Shown: positions 1 through 12,260 of the stretch, piece after piece
How the letters are laid out: every line of letters begins with the position of its first letter
How positions within the stretch are numbered: the stretch's first letter is position 1
The notes under the pieces: generated by a model
The model's database searches: none
Told to the model about the DNA's origin: nothing
The model's input: only the letters and a program-made list of their open reading frames with translations
Program-made: the position numbers and the translations under genes
From: Camelus bactrianus
Taxonomy: Eukaryota > Chordata > Mammalia > Artiodactyla > Camelidae
DNA: 64,000 nt
Direction of reading: 5' to 3'
NCBI RefSeq assembly: GCF_048773025.1
Contig: NC_133544.1
Location: 310,001 to 374,000, forward strand

Positions 1-861
1 ACCTGAACAAAGGGTCAGAGGCCATGAGGACCCCAAGGCAGTGGGAGTCTCCCTGTGCCACAGCATTCGGCTCACGGCTGTAAAACCCTAGAGGTCTGCG
101 GAGGCCCCTGTGGTTTTGGTCAACACCCCAAGACAGCCCCTTGCTTTTATACAAGAAGGAGAAAGGGGTCTGGTAATCAGGTTGCCCACAGCAGGACGGG
201 AACTTCAAATGCTCCTTTAAGGCCTTGAATCTGTGTCTTCTGGTTCCTCCCTTAAAATGGAGTCGGGATTGCCAGTGTTGAGAAAACTTCATGTAGGTTT
301 TCCTTGAGAGAGAAGTGTGGAATCCATCTCAACAGAAATCAGCTAGCCTTCCAAAATCCCTCATATTTGGCAATTAGTGTTGCATTTAGGAAGCAGAAAA
401 ACAACATGGATGTTAGTAGAGGCTTGTTCTGACGTCAGATGCCCTAGACATCAAATATGATGCTGGGAAACTGCACATTTTCTGTAGCCACATTTAGTCC
501 CTTAGAGGCTAAAAGTTTATAAGGAGTAGATGCTGTCTTCCTGCAGGAACGTTTGAGAAGAAGAGCAAAGAAGCAAATTATCCACATATTGCAACAAAAG
601 AGAAAATCTAGAAAACTTTGCATCATCCAGACCAGCCTTCCGGTGGCTCCAGAATTGAGAAGGACGCTCAACAAATCCCTGAAGCACTAATGTCCTGGTG
701 AGTTTTTTTTCCCACTGAAGGCTAAAAGGTAACGGCTACCTCCATCGCCTGGAATAGTAACCAGTGCACAGTGGACACCAGTTACAGTAAAGGCTTCACT
801 GCCAGTGGGAGTGGATGTTAGCACCACAGGAGGGTTAGGGATGACAGGGTGATAAAGGATT

Positions 862-1375
862 AGAGTGCACTTTATTATTCTTATTATCTTTACAATTATT
901 TTGCTTCTTATTGACACGTGGTTCATTTCCAATGTTAGTTTTTGGTGCATAGCAGACAGATGCAGTTCTGCACACACGTAGGTATATTTTCAGAGATTTC
1001 TTCCCATATGTGTTGTTACAAAATGTAGAACACAGTTCCCTGCACTATACGGTAGCTCTTTCTTTTATATCTGTGTTACGTATGGTAATGTGTATCTTAA
1101 TCCCAAACTCTTAATTTATCCCTCCCCTACCCTATGCACTTTGGTGAACATAGTTTGTTTTCTGGGTCCATGAGTCTACATTTGTCTTTTAAGTAAGGGT
1201 TTTTGCATTTTTTAATTCCACATCATGGGATAAGTCTTTTGCTATCTGACTTAACTCACTTAATATGATTGTGTTTATATCCATTTGTGTTGCTGCCAAT
1301 GGCATTATTTTACCCTTTTTAAAGTACACGTGGAACACATACATGATGAAGTATTGCTCAGCCATATTTCAATGC
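862..1375 (-). mobile_element. LINE-1 3' end, 5'-truncated, antisense
   Basis: Read on the minus strand, this is the extreme end of LINE-1 ORF2 (the stretch containing the camera-shutter phrase encoding the Tyr-Ser-Ala region and following codons) running into a ruminant/camelid-type LINE-1 3' UTR. That UTR includes the block on an ungapped 'initial value of the tail' and finishes with an AATAATAAAG-like signal near 868. The same insertion lies at 34913-35426 in unit A2. It is missing at the matching places in B1 and B2, so it entered the A lineage before A1 and A2 separated. Limits are good to about 20 bases. Confidence 0.7.
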
Positions 1376-4300
1376 AGTCTGCTGATCTGAGGTCCTGGGC
1401 ACCACTCCCCTCTTGGCATTGGGGTTTTCTCTCCAGGAAAACGAGAGTATCTCACAAACGCCTACAAGGGCCAATGAAGGCTTCAGCCTTGGAATCTGCT
1501 CCTCTGGGCTTCATGGCCTGAATGGCTTCCTTCCTTGCAGGACATTGATTAATCCTGGGAAGGTGTTAAATTCTGTTTGAATCTTGAAGGAGGCTGCACT
1601 GTGAAGTTTACGAAAATCATTTGGAGACTTTGCCCATAAACAGGTGGTAGCTAACTCAGTAGGAAAAATGGTAACTGCTTATACAATTAGCTATAGTATC
1701 GTCAGAGACAAAACAAATCAATGATGTCTTAAGGCCACTTAATCAATTTCATACATACTCTGATGGCTGCTCTCACATGCCAGAATCATTTCCCCCTTTG
1801 GGGAGACAGAAACTGTAGCAGGATGCTTCACTGTGAAGTCTCATTCAATAAATGGATAGGGGTGGAGTTACTAAGGAGTAAAAGGTGTGCATCTCTCAAA
1901 AGGCCTAAATAAAAGTGGGAGGTCCAGAGGCAGAGACCCCTTGAGGCTCGTCACAGGTCCCCGCTGTGTGAACTGCTTTAGTTCCCTGAGACTGGGCTGC
2001 CTTCAGTAGCTCAGGTGAGCAGGGAGAGTCCGGCTTCAGTGCCCAATATGACTGGGGGAGACACACTTCCAATCTGGAGAAATGTGTGTCCACGCCTATT
2101 GAGAGAAAGGACTGGGGAGAGCCCAGCTATTCCCTCAGAGCCTGTCACTGGGGATCAGGAGGATGCTGGGAAGGCTGGTCAGAGGGCTGATGGTGCCTGA
2201 AGTGCACACACTTGTTACAATCTCCTTCCCAATGTCCTGTGTCTTGTCAATAATAGCAGAGAGAAGGAGGGTTTTGGTTTTGTTTAGGAGCCCTCATTTG
2301 CTGGAATTCAAGTTTAATAATGTAAGATTCATCCGTTTGGGAGACTCATTTACAGTGTGACACAGGTGGTTTGCAAGGGTAAGTAAATCTGGGTCTGGAC
2401 AGGGTATAGCTTTGCATTCCAGCTTGGAACTTCTCACTACAAAAGAAATGTCCTGCCTCAGCTTATTAATAGACACACATTTAAAAGGTACCTAAGTGGA
2501 ATGAACTTCAGGAGCAGGAACATAACTTTCTTTTAAAAGTATCTGAAGTTGTTTGTGATAAACGTGGACATATTCAACTGATTTTTTTGGGAAACCTGGA
2601 TTTTGATTCCAAATAACAGTCTTGAAAATGTCTCAGGAATTGCACAGTGAATTTGCCTAAATAATACTAGAGCCTTTTTGTATAGTAAGTTACTGGAAGC
2701 TTCTCCTGGTCACAAATCTAAACACCTTTCAGGATTCTCCCAGAAGCAAGTTACACCAACGCCAGGCCTGACCTGCACAATAACCGCAGGAACGGGATGA
2801 TGGAAGTCACAGAAGCCGGCCAATGAGTCTGAGGGACCCCGTAAATTCCTCAGCGAGGATCATTGGTTGCTTTGGGGAAATCTTTGAATATGGTTTGCAC
2901 TTTAGTTTCGTCCAGGAAAGAAAGTAATTGTGAGATTACCCTCTGGGTCCTCAGAGGAATTAACTTCGGAGGAACAAGTTCTGACAAGTTGGAGGAAAAG
3001 TGCGTGGGGAGAATTTCAGAGGAAGCGGGAAGTTGGCTGAGACACTGACTGTGGAAGACCTGAGGGAACAGCGGAGGTGCAGGAGTAAGAGGAGAGGGAG
3101 GAATTGGTGCTGGAGGGAAGCCTGAGACCCACAGGCCAGGGAAGGGGAGCCCGAGGCACAGAGGCCCAGATTTCTTTCCTTAGTCTGTGTTTGCTTCAGT
3201 TAATCTTATGATCACGTCTTAGAACAGGTAACTTAAGGTTCCTAAACATGTTTCTAAGGCACAGAATAATGAGGGAAACAGGTGTTCCATTAAATTTTGA
3301 AGATGTTTCATAGTTCTCCAACTTGGTTTCAAGAAAAGTAAGTTTGAGTTTTTCAAAATTCCCCATCATGGCCATTGACATGTGTATTGAATGGAGGCAT
3401 GAATCGCCTTTCGCCAGGTCTGTCCATCTCACTACAAATTTCCACAAGGGAGGTCCCTGGGTTTAAAACAAAAACTCAGCTGGGGTTCCTACTGCAGAAG
3501 TGACCTCAAAGCAGTTAGATAACTTGGACCCCATTTCTCAAGCTGATTTCTGGAGAATAAAGGAATAATTTCCAAGCAGCATAAAGGTTCAAACAGCTCA
3601 AATAGCGCAAATAGCCAGCAAGCCCAACACCAGTCAGGTCTAAGGGATCAGTCTGGTTCTAAAGGAGCCAGGATGAAGGATGCTCAGCACAGGCCCAGTA
3701 GATCTGCCCTTATTTCCAAGGAGTAGGAGGAAGGCTGGCCACTTCCAGCTGGAACACCATGATTGCAAACTCAGGCTAAATGCCAAATAAGTAATTGTAT
3801 AAAATATAAGAACTTATGTCAGAAGGGTAAACCTTAAGCAGTTCTCAGACAAAGCCTGCACAGACGTGGAAGGTGGGATCCAGGAGAATGATTTAGACTC
3901 AATCTCCAGGGTAGGGGAGAATCACAGGGCGCAGCTATGGGCCCAGTGTGGGTCCCACAACTGTTTGCTCAGCAGCCCCACAGTCATACGGGGTCTTGTC
4001 TCATTCCATAAGGGCCATGAAAATGTTGACCTGACACAAAGACATGGCCAGTTATTTCTCCAGCAAAAAGAAATGTTTTCATCTGGAATCAACAACAATT
4101 TACGTTCAGTGCCTGGAATCACAGTGAGCCACCTGCAGGTCCTAGCATACACGGGGATAAGAACTATTTTGCAGATGGGAATGGATGTTGCAGGAGGGGC
4201 TGTAGTGAACAAGGCACCCAGGGATTCTCACTGGCTGAGCTGTGACCACCCCTCACTGCCTGAGTCCTTGCCAGGAGGGAACAGGGCATCTTTTTGCTTC

Positions 4301-5262
4301 TCACAGCTGGAATCTGCTGTCCTGGTAGGACATGAGAGCCCACCGTGCTGTCACCAAACTCTATTTAACTGAGGCTTCTGTGTATTCAGTATTATTGTTA
4401 TTTTTCCCACTTTGTGAGATTGGATCAGTTTTGTTGTAGAAGCCAGGATCCCCTAGTCAGGCAGTGCTGGGTTTATGAGTTCAACTTCATGGTGAAATAA
4501 AAGTGAATCATGTGGATGACAAAAAATGACTTCACTTATTAAAGACACTCATTGGAAGGAAACTCCACACCAGATCTGAATTATGCAGGTTTTTATATTT
4601 AAGCCTGGAGATTGAGCCGAAAACAGATTGTGGCTTATCTCTGAATCCAGAGAGCAATTATGTCATTCCCAGCATGTTCAGATGTTCTGAACAAGGAGCT
4701 ACATGCAGGTGAGAATGTGTTATCCAGACCCCTCCCCATGTCTGAAGAATAAGGGATATAGAATGTGATAATTATGTAATATAAAGAGGATACAGGAATA
4801 AAGCAACATTCTGCTGATGGGACTGACAAATTGGATCCCCCTCCGTGGAAAACTGCTACTTTCCTACAAGGTTTAGGACCAATTCACAATAAAACCAGCC
4901 ATTTCAATAGTAGGTGTGTCTCTAGGTGAAATTAAAGCTCACATTCACTGAAAACACTGTGTGCATGTGCTCGTGGGGCCTTCACACATGCTGTAAAGTG
5001 GAAACAAGGACTAAGCCCAGAGCTCAGTGCAGGGCCATGTGCTGATGGCGTCTGAGGTACAATTAAGTCCAGCATTGCAGCCCTTGTCATGGGATCCAAT
5101 GAAACAGAGTCGCTCATTCATTACTGGAAAATACGGGTCCTCCATGTTTCCTCAAATGCCAGCAGTTTCCTGTCCCAGGATTATGTCTTATGTGTGTCAG
5201 AGACAGTATCTTGGATGAAGGAGGACTTGGATGTAGATATGATAGAAAAGTGTGGGTCCCTG

Positions 5263-5290
5263 CATGTATGTGCATGTGTGTGTGCGTGTC
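5263..5290 (+). repeat. TG-rich microsatellite
   Basis: An imperfect run of TG dinucleotides. The matching runs in the other units lie near 22240-22275, 39293-39320 and 51705-51755 and differ in length and purity, as expected for a drifting microsatellite inside the shared V upstream flank. Confidence 0.8.
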
Positions 5291-6657
5291 CCTGCACACT
5301 GACGGGAGCCCGGGTTACTCGTGTGATGACAGGTTTCTGGACTTCCATCATCCTTCTGAATTGGGACACTATCAGCTAATTTTCTTTATGAAAATCACCC
5401 AATTCTATAAAGAAACATCTAATAGGATTATTTATTCAAATCAATGTCTTCCCCATCATCAGTGGAATCTATACCCAAGATTCTGACATTAATTTTCTCA
5501 GAAGTGGGTGAACCTCGGTGCAGCCCAGCCCTTCTGAGGGTGGTGCAGAAAAGTCAGGATGAAGCCTTGGATTCTGAACACACATCCTGAGTGTTCCTGG
5601 GCTCCTGACAGAACTTCCCAGCGGCTGAGGGCTCACTGCAAGTTTCATCACCCACCTTCCCCCTAGATGTGATTCCCTACTTCTGACAGCTAAGACCCTC
5701 ACCTGTATGGCTGAGTCTAGACCAGAATCCTTCAGGTGCTGCAGGTCTGTGGTCAGAGGACAGCACAGCTGGGTGGGGAGAGGTTCTGGTGCAAGAAGCT
5801 GTTTGAAATGATGAGCCTGTATCGGGGTGGGAATGACCCTCAGTCTTCACACCGGGCAGTTCACACTCTGAAGTTTAACACCTGGAATTATGCAGTTGAT
5901 CCAACAGTACCAGTTGGACCTTCTCCCAGCTCACATGCCACCTGGAGACGTCAAACTCAGGTAGGGTGAGGCTTGGTCACATTTCTCACGTCACATAACC
6001 TTTGTATCCCACTATGTGTAGATTTTAACGTGCAACACTGAGGTGAGATTTATAGCATATTGTGTAGTTTGTAACTTGCATAAAAATAAAATTACAAAGT
6101 ACATAACAAGTATTCATTACAGCCCAATCACTAGTAAAGACATTTTCTTGAATGTTATTATTGATAGAAGTGCATTGAAATGCAGAGACTGTTGAAAACA
6201 ATCCTCATGAACTCTGCTTACACATTACTGGTCAACACACTAACAGTCAAAATCATCATGAATTCATCACTGAAGGGGGTCTGGGAAACCTGACCAGTCT
6301 TTTCCAAAACTCTCTTCATGCTGACTCAGCATCAGTTATGACCAAGAGGAGGAGCACAGGTGAAAATGCTGGACAAACTCTCACCTAACATGTGTCCCTG
6401 CACAGACCACAAATGCGCTACCCGTCTGGGGGCTGCGTACATCACCAACGTGGGAGGAACTCTAGCAGCGACAACATACAATCCGTGTGCACACGTAAAA
6501 TATACAGGTTCTATGTGTTTACCCTGAAAATTCACACAATAAACATGATATTTTGAAATCCTACCAACACCAGCAAACCACAGACACTCACAGCTGCTCA
6601 GGGGCCTGGCCCTGTCTGAGGCCAGCAAGGCCACGACTACCTATATAGTGAGATGAC

Positions 6658-6688
6658 ATGCAAATAGGGCCTCCCTCTGAGGATAAAG
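6658..6688 (+). promoter_or_regulatory. IGHV promoter of V1: octamer and TATA-like box
   Basis: The perfect octamer ATGCAAAT is at 6658-6665, and a GATAAAG TATA-like box at 6682-6688. The leader ATG follows about 100 bp later. The octamer is the Oct-1/Oct-2 site found in immunoglobulin V promoters and drives B-cell transcription. The same arrangement is kept in front of V2, V4, V5 and V6. Confidence 0.9.
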
Positions 6689-6787
6689 ACACCTGGCCCT
6701 GGCCCTGCAGCACTGGGAGAGGAGCCCCAGCCCGGGATTCCCAGCTGCTCCCATTCTCTGAGCAGGACTGAGCACAGACAATACACC

Positions 6788-7241
6788 ATGGAACTGGGGC
6801 TGAGCTGGGTTGTCCTGGCTGTTCTTCTACAAGGTAATTCATGGAGAACAAGAGCTTCTGAGGATGTGGGTGGTCGTGAGTGAGGGAATGAGAGGACGTG
6901 TGACAGTCTGCTGACCAGGATGTCTTTGTGTTTGCAGGTGTCCAGGCTCAGGTGCAGCTGGTGGAGTCTGGGGGAGGCTCGGTGCAGGCTGGAGGGTCTC
7001 TGAGACTCTCCTGTGCAGCCTCTGGATACACCTACAGTAGCTACTGCATGGGCTGGTTCCGCCAGGCTCCAGGGAAGGAGCGCGAGGGGGTCGCAGCTAT
7101 TGATAGTGATGGTAGCACAAGCTACGCAGACTCCGTGAAGGGCCGATTCACCATCTCCAAAGACAACGCCAAGAACACTCTGTATCTGCAAATGAACAGC
7201 CTGAAACCTGAGGACACTGCCATGTACTACTGTGCGGCAGA
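6788..7241 (+). CDS. IGHV3: V1: VHH germline V gene (IGHV3 subgroup), intact
   Basis: This gene encodes the V domain of a camelid heavy-chain-only antibody. The leader exon is 6788-6833, the intron 6834-6937 (104 bp, GT..AG) and the V exon 6938-7241. The 19-residue signal peptide starts MELGLSW and ends GVQA; the mature domain starts [10 protein letters not shown]. The conserved disulfide is Cys22-Cys95 and the core Trp is Trp36. The VHH marks are Ser11, Phe37, Glu44, Arg45 and Gly47, which replace the hydrophobic light-chain contact surface. CDR1 contains a germline Cys33, known in camel VHHs to pair with a CDR3 cysteine. CDR2 is the short form (16 residues by Kabat), one shorter than in V4. 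I saw no stop, frameshift or missing key residue. The framework 3 end reads AMYYC, where the VH genes here read AVYYC. Octamer promoter and RSS are both intact, so it should be able to rearrange. Confidence 0.95.
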
Positions 7242-7280
7242 CACAGTGAGTTAAAGTCATTGTGAACCCAGACAAAAACC
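7242..7280 (+). other. V1 recombination signal sequence (23-RSS)
   Basis: Heptamer CACAGTG at 7242-7248, spacer of exactly 23 bp at 7249-7271, nonamer ACAAAAACC at 7272-7280. Both elements match the RAG consensus perfectly. The heptamer directly follows the V exon. The TACTGTG motif at 7228-7234, inside the Tyr-Tyr-Cys codons, is the embedded heptamer known from VH replacement. Confidence 0.95.
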
Positions 7281-9952
7281 TTGCTCCCTGTGGCACGCAC
7301 AGCCCCCAGGGGGTGCTCACGACCCACCAAGGGCAGGGCTGAGCCCCAGAGCAGGTGCAGAGGTGTGAGATGAGTTTGTAGTTACAATCCTTGGTTTCCT
7401 TTTCCCTCCCGTCAACTCTACTATAGACCCTCTGCTGGTTTCTAAATTTTCATTGTTGAGGTATGTGTTGCTTTCTGACAATAATATTTGTAATAAGGAT
7501 GTATTTTCACAACTGAAATAAAGCTCCAAACAATGTTAAACTTTAGTATAATTTTAAAGGTGACTCAGAAAGTTTCGAACCTGATGAGTACCCTGAGAAG
7601 GCACAGGCACTGGGAAAACACGTGCAAACAGTTGCTCACCTTTGTCTCTGCTCCCGGGGCAGGAGGCTGCACACCCTCCATCTTTCTGTCAAAGGGCACG
7701 CAGGGTTAGCAGTGAGCAGGATACACGTCACAGACGCCAGTTCCACACTGCCCAGGACTGCGTGTGCAGGGATCCTCATTGCTCACGGGGTCCGGGGTCT
7801 ACAGATCACATCTGGGCAAAATTTATTTCCAGCACAAAACGAAAAATGTTGCATTTTCTGAACTCCTGGACATTTACAACGCGGGCAGCACTTTGAATCC
7901 CCAACACACTAACATTCCCACCTGAGGTCGGTCGGGGTGATGCTCTGCCCTCTTGTTTCAACTCCCATCACGTAAATGAGTCTCCTTCCAGGTCCAGTTA
8001 GTGCCATGTTTTTGACACTTTCTGGTATATGTAGAAAATTTTCCTGTTTAAATTGGCCCACGTGTTGTGCTGAAGTGCAGTCCAGTGTCCCTGAGCACAA
8101 AGTGCTGTGAGCTCATTTAAGGAGAGAGTATTTCGAACAGACAAGCTCCATTGAGGCATGAATTAAACTGATGGGGGCTGTGAGCTTGATAATAAAGTTT
8201 GGCATAAATTTTATTTCAATAAAGGAACGCAAATCTCCCTTTGGGTTTTTGTGGCAGTTTGGGTTACCTGGTTCAATTTCAAATTCAGATGATAAATGGA
8301 GGTTTATGGTCAAGAAGGTGGTGATGCTGACCAGGTGGAAAATTACCGTGAGGAGATTTCAAGTTCGGGGTACACTGGGCAGACTGTCTCCAGAGGATTC
8401 GTTGTACAGGAGGACGGGGTGCTTAAATATTCCCTGGGGGATGATAGGTGTAGTGAGTTGGATCACATATTGAGGGTGATCAGAGTTCCAGGTGAGGATT
8501 CCCACTAACATGACTCAGCAGGTTTCTTGATAAACCTGGGACACGCAAAGATAGACGCAGAGTCATGCAGGTCCAGAACTAATTGAGGAAAGCATTTCAA
8601 GGAACTTCACTGATGTGTGGTCAAATGGTCAGTGTCAGCTTCAGAGTCAGGGTTCTTATCTTCACTGACATGATTCTCTGAGAGCCGAATCTAAATCCGA
8701 AGAACATGAAAACCTCTGTTCATTCCTCCTTTTGGTGACACTGCCACCTTTCAGAAGAAGAAAACAGATGCACAGAGGTGTCATGGATGCACAGACACGG
8801 GAGAAAAGTCCATCTGAGGCTCAGTGAGGACGGGGCCCCTGCAGGCAAAGGAGAAAGGCATCAGAAGAACCCAACCTTCTGGGCACCTTGATCTTGGACT
8901 TCCGGCCTCCAGATCTGAGAGAAATGCATTTCTGCTGTTTGAGCTGCCCAGTCTGTTATTCTGTAATGGAATCTCTACCCAAGTAATACACAAATGGTGA
9001 GCCTTTCAGGCATGTATGGGAAAGTAAGTGTCGTACTGCAAAGGAAAAATCATCTTTTCTTCACAGATGTGCTATGATCATCTACAAGAGTCACTTGAAC
9101 TTCTACTGAAAAATGGTTTCGGCCTCACAGGAGTGGGTAGAATGATCCTGAACATATTAATGTCCAATATCTATCAGTTTTGGTATAATTTGGAAATCAC
9201 GATATAAAATGTCCTCAAATTGAGAACCAACCAAATCTCAGAGCAGCAAGGAATGGACGTCTTAAAGTCTGTTCATGATTTCTAAGGGGGGTCCGAGGAA
9301 CACACTGTAGACACAGGATGTGAGGTGAAGCATTGAGGAACAGATTAAGAAAATAACAGAACATGTGCTGTTGAACTGAGTTAACTTATTGGCAATAATG
9401 CCAACACAGTGGCAGGAAATGTGTACAAACTTTGGTGGGACATCGAGGAAAGAGCACAGCTTTTGTTTAACAAGCAGCTGAGAGTCAGAGCAGAGATGCC
9501 GAGCAGGTGAGCAGGGAGCAGAGGGGACCGGGGGGGTGGGGGGCACGAGAGGAGGAGTGTGGGAGACGCCCACTCCAGTTGTTAGTATCAGGCGTGACTT
9601 CAGGACGTTTTCACATGAAACACTGGGAGGGAAAGTAGGTCCTGCTCTGCTGACGGTCACTCCCCTGCCCTCCGACTCTCCTTGGACTGAACTCCCTGCT
9701 CTGGGAGGAGAGCAGCTGTGGTCAGTGAGCAGAATGGGTGTCCACCCTGGCCGTCAGGCAGCACCGCCTCCCGTGCCCTGAGACAGGGCCTGACCTGACC
9801 CTCCATGTTCATGTGGAAACACGACCCCACGTGCATGAGAACCACACTTAGGTCTCAGGGCCATCACATCACCTCTGCCACCCAGGGCCTGGGTCTCCTC
9901 TTCACTGACATCATCCTCTGAGGGCCAAAGGCTTAGCTGAGAAGAACATAAA

Positions 9953-10181
9953 CCCCCCTCTCCACCACACACAGTGCCTCCTGGAGGGTCTGGGTCCATC
10001 CTCCCCCACGGAAAGCCCAGCAGAACCTGGGGTGCTTGGGTCTCACTGCTGGACAGCATACACAGTGCCTCTCCAAAAATTCCCCCACATCTCTAGAGAC
10101 ACATTGAAGGCCATGTGTCCCTGCAGCTCATCTCTGGGGTCCCTGAGGACACAGCCATGTGCTATTGTCACAGGAAGGAGA
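9953..10181 (+). pseudogene. IGHV4-like relic, 5' part lost
   Basis: This is a decayed V exon resembling IGHV4 from about CDR1 to the end of framework 3. The best parts are the Ile-Ser-Arg-Asp-Thr region (about 10090-10115), the Ser-Leu-Gln-Leu stretch (about 10120-10135) and the Pro-Glu-Asp-Thr-Ala / Cys end (about 10141-10170). The reading frame is broken more than once, and no leader or framework 1 was found. The heptamer is degraded (GTGAGTG, 10182-10188), followed by a 22-bp spacer and an ACACAACCA nonamer-like site (10211-10219). Matching relics lie at 31625-31909 and 43987-44213, so it predates the split of the units. Confidence 0.75.
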
Positions 10182-12260
10182 GTGAGTGAGGGGACATCAG
10201 GGTGACCCAGACACAACCATCCCTACATGGAGGGCTCCGGCCACCCGGGGGCACCCAGGGCCGTGAGGAAATCAAAGGACCCATTTCCCAGCAGGTGCAG
10301 AAGTAGCCTTGGACGGGTTTCCTCCCAGACACAGCGGATTCTCCACTGGTTCACCGTCTCCCCTGGAAGCCGATCCATAATGTTTCCAGGGAAACTTCCT
10401 GATCTGAACTTGGGCCTTTTTCATGCATTCAGGCTTGTCTGTGTTTTATTCTTCATCTAAATTAGGAACATACACACAGAAATATCTCTCCATGGGAACT
10501 TTATTTGATATTTATTCACTAAATATTCTTTTTCATTGTCAAATTTACAGATGTTAACTGACACAAATGATTCTTCTGTGCATCCTCGAGTCTGCCCTCC
10601 ACCTTCCAATGTATTTCCAGCCATTTCATCCTCGAGAGTGTCCTGAGTCCTGTTTCCTGCAGTGCCTTTCACAAGCATAGCATGAGGAATGTTGTATATT
10701 TGGAAATTGATGTCTGTGTGAAAGTGGAGGTGTTTGTCCCCAGAGGACATTTGGAAATATCTGGAGACAGGGTGGGCTGTCACATGTGGGGTGGGCTGCA
10801 GGTGCCCGGTTCCCTAGTGGGCAGAGTCCATCAATGTGGCCGTGCGTCCCACACAGCACACGGCAGCTCCCACAACAGGAACCTAGACTCAAATGCCAAT
10901 AATGGTGAAAAACTACGATAAAATATTTCTATGTTGTCAAATTTATATCATTGTTGACATACAGAGTCTACATTTGTTGTGTGTAAATTATTCTCACTTA
11001 ATGGAAAGGCAGACACCAGACTTTGATCTTCAGTGCACTCAGGGTCCACATTACACTCTCTTCACACAACGTTCCTGCTCTGTGGGCAGGAGAGCCCCGA
11101 GCATGGACATACAAGACAAGGGGGCACCAGACCAGACCCCAGGACTGGTGAGGGGATCGTGGTTCGCATGGATTATGGGACCTGGATGTCAGAGCTGTCT
11201 TTTCTGAGCCCGAGTCTGCAGAAGCCCCGACAGAGCCCAGGCTGGACTGGATTCTTGCAACATTTAAAATTTCCTGCCTTTGTATCTGTAATAACTGAGG
11301 ATTTTACCTCAGAACAATAATTTGTTACAATATTAATAAATGTTTCACATATGAGACACGTAGCAAATTGTTACTTGTTTTACAACTGTAATAACAGTGC
11401 TTGTAATTCTTAAAACCGTATCAGTATATCCAACACACTTGCTCTTGTATCCCTGCCCCACTGTGACCCACCCTGACAGAAATCACTAGACCTTCCCCAG
11501 CACCCACATCCCCTCCCCCTCAGGAGTCACAGCACCCCTTCACCTCCCCTCACCCCCTGCAGGCTGGTGGGGGCCACCTTCTCTCCTCTGAGCATGGATG
11601 TGACCAGGAACGTCTGTGGAGGTGGGAGCTCACGTCCATCCCAGGGACCTCCTCGGTAACTTACAAGGAAATCGAAAGGAAATAAGGGAGATAAAAGTCA
11701 ACATTCTCATGGGAAGTTAGCTTTTTTTAATGTAACACAAACAGACGAGCAGTTGTTTCAATAACAAAAGTGAGTTTACTTTGGACCAGTAAACAGCTTC
11801 AGTATGGAGTCTGCAAACCTGATGAGCCACATGCTCGTCTTCAGTAAAAGGAGATGCCTCCTTCATCAAGGGGGGAAGGGGGCTGAGAGAGCCCTAGGGA
11901 ACCAGAGCCTGTGCATTTCTCTTGGCAGAGTCCTGCCCAGGAAAGACAGGGAAGCCTTGCTTCCCCCAGCTGGGCTCTGAGGCCATCAAACGGCATGAGA
12001 GCTCCCCTCTGCTCACCCAATTTTACTAAACTGAGGTTTTCTTTCTATTTTGCCTTTTGCCATTTGATCAAGGTTGAGAACTTTCTCTGAAAACATCACT
12101 GATGAAGACTTAGGATTTCTGGGTTTTTTCACGTTTTTGTCTGTCAGCGCCAGGAAGGAACTCCTCTGGGTGTAACTTCTCATGTCAGAAGGAAAGTGCT
12201 CCTATTGAGGCCACATTCCAGCAACATGGAGCAGTGAGAGGGAGAGCGCGCAGGCTCTCT

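Larger units (their letters stand above)
1..6640. repeat. Segmental duplication block A1, 5' flank of V1
   Basis: This stretch upstream of the first VHH gene pairs almost base for base with 34051-40670, starting at position 1 against 34051. From about 640 onward it also matches 18191-23640 and 47643-53140, with clearly more divergence, so it belongs to an older repeat unit shared by all IGHV3-type genes here. It holds a LINE-1 tail (862-1375) and a TG-rich microsatellite near 5263-5290. Short open frames occur on both strands, but none shows a recognisable domain. The longest (3866-4372) is not kept in the B copies, so I read the block as non-coding spacer. Confidence 0.85.

Noticed and set aside
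3866-4372. Open frame of 168 codons, with a 149-codon relative at 37916-38365
   Set aside because: The copies are kept only because the DNA is duplicated. The frame is lost in the B1 and B2 counterparts, the opposite strand is open too, and no domain or splice pattern is visible.
5181-5369. His/Thr-rich minus-strand frames over TG repeats
   Set aside because: Translation of a microsatellite.
6637-7320. Long minus-strand frame across V1, with similar ones across V4 and V5
   Set aside because: It is the antisense shadow of the conserved V exon.
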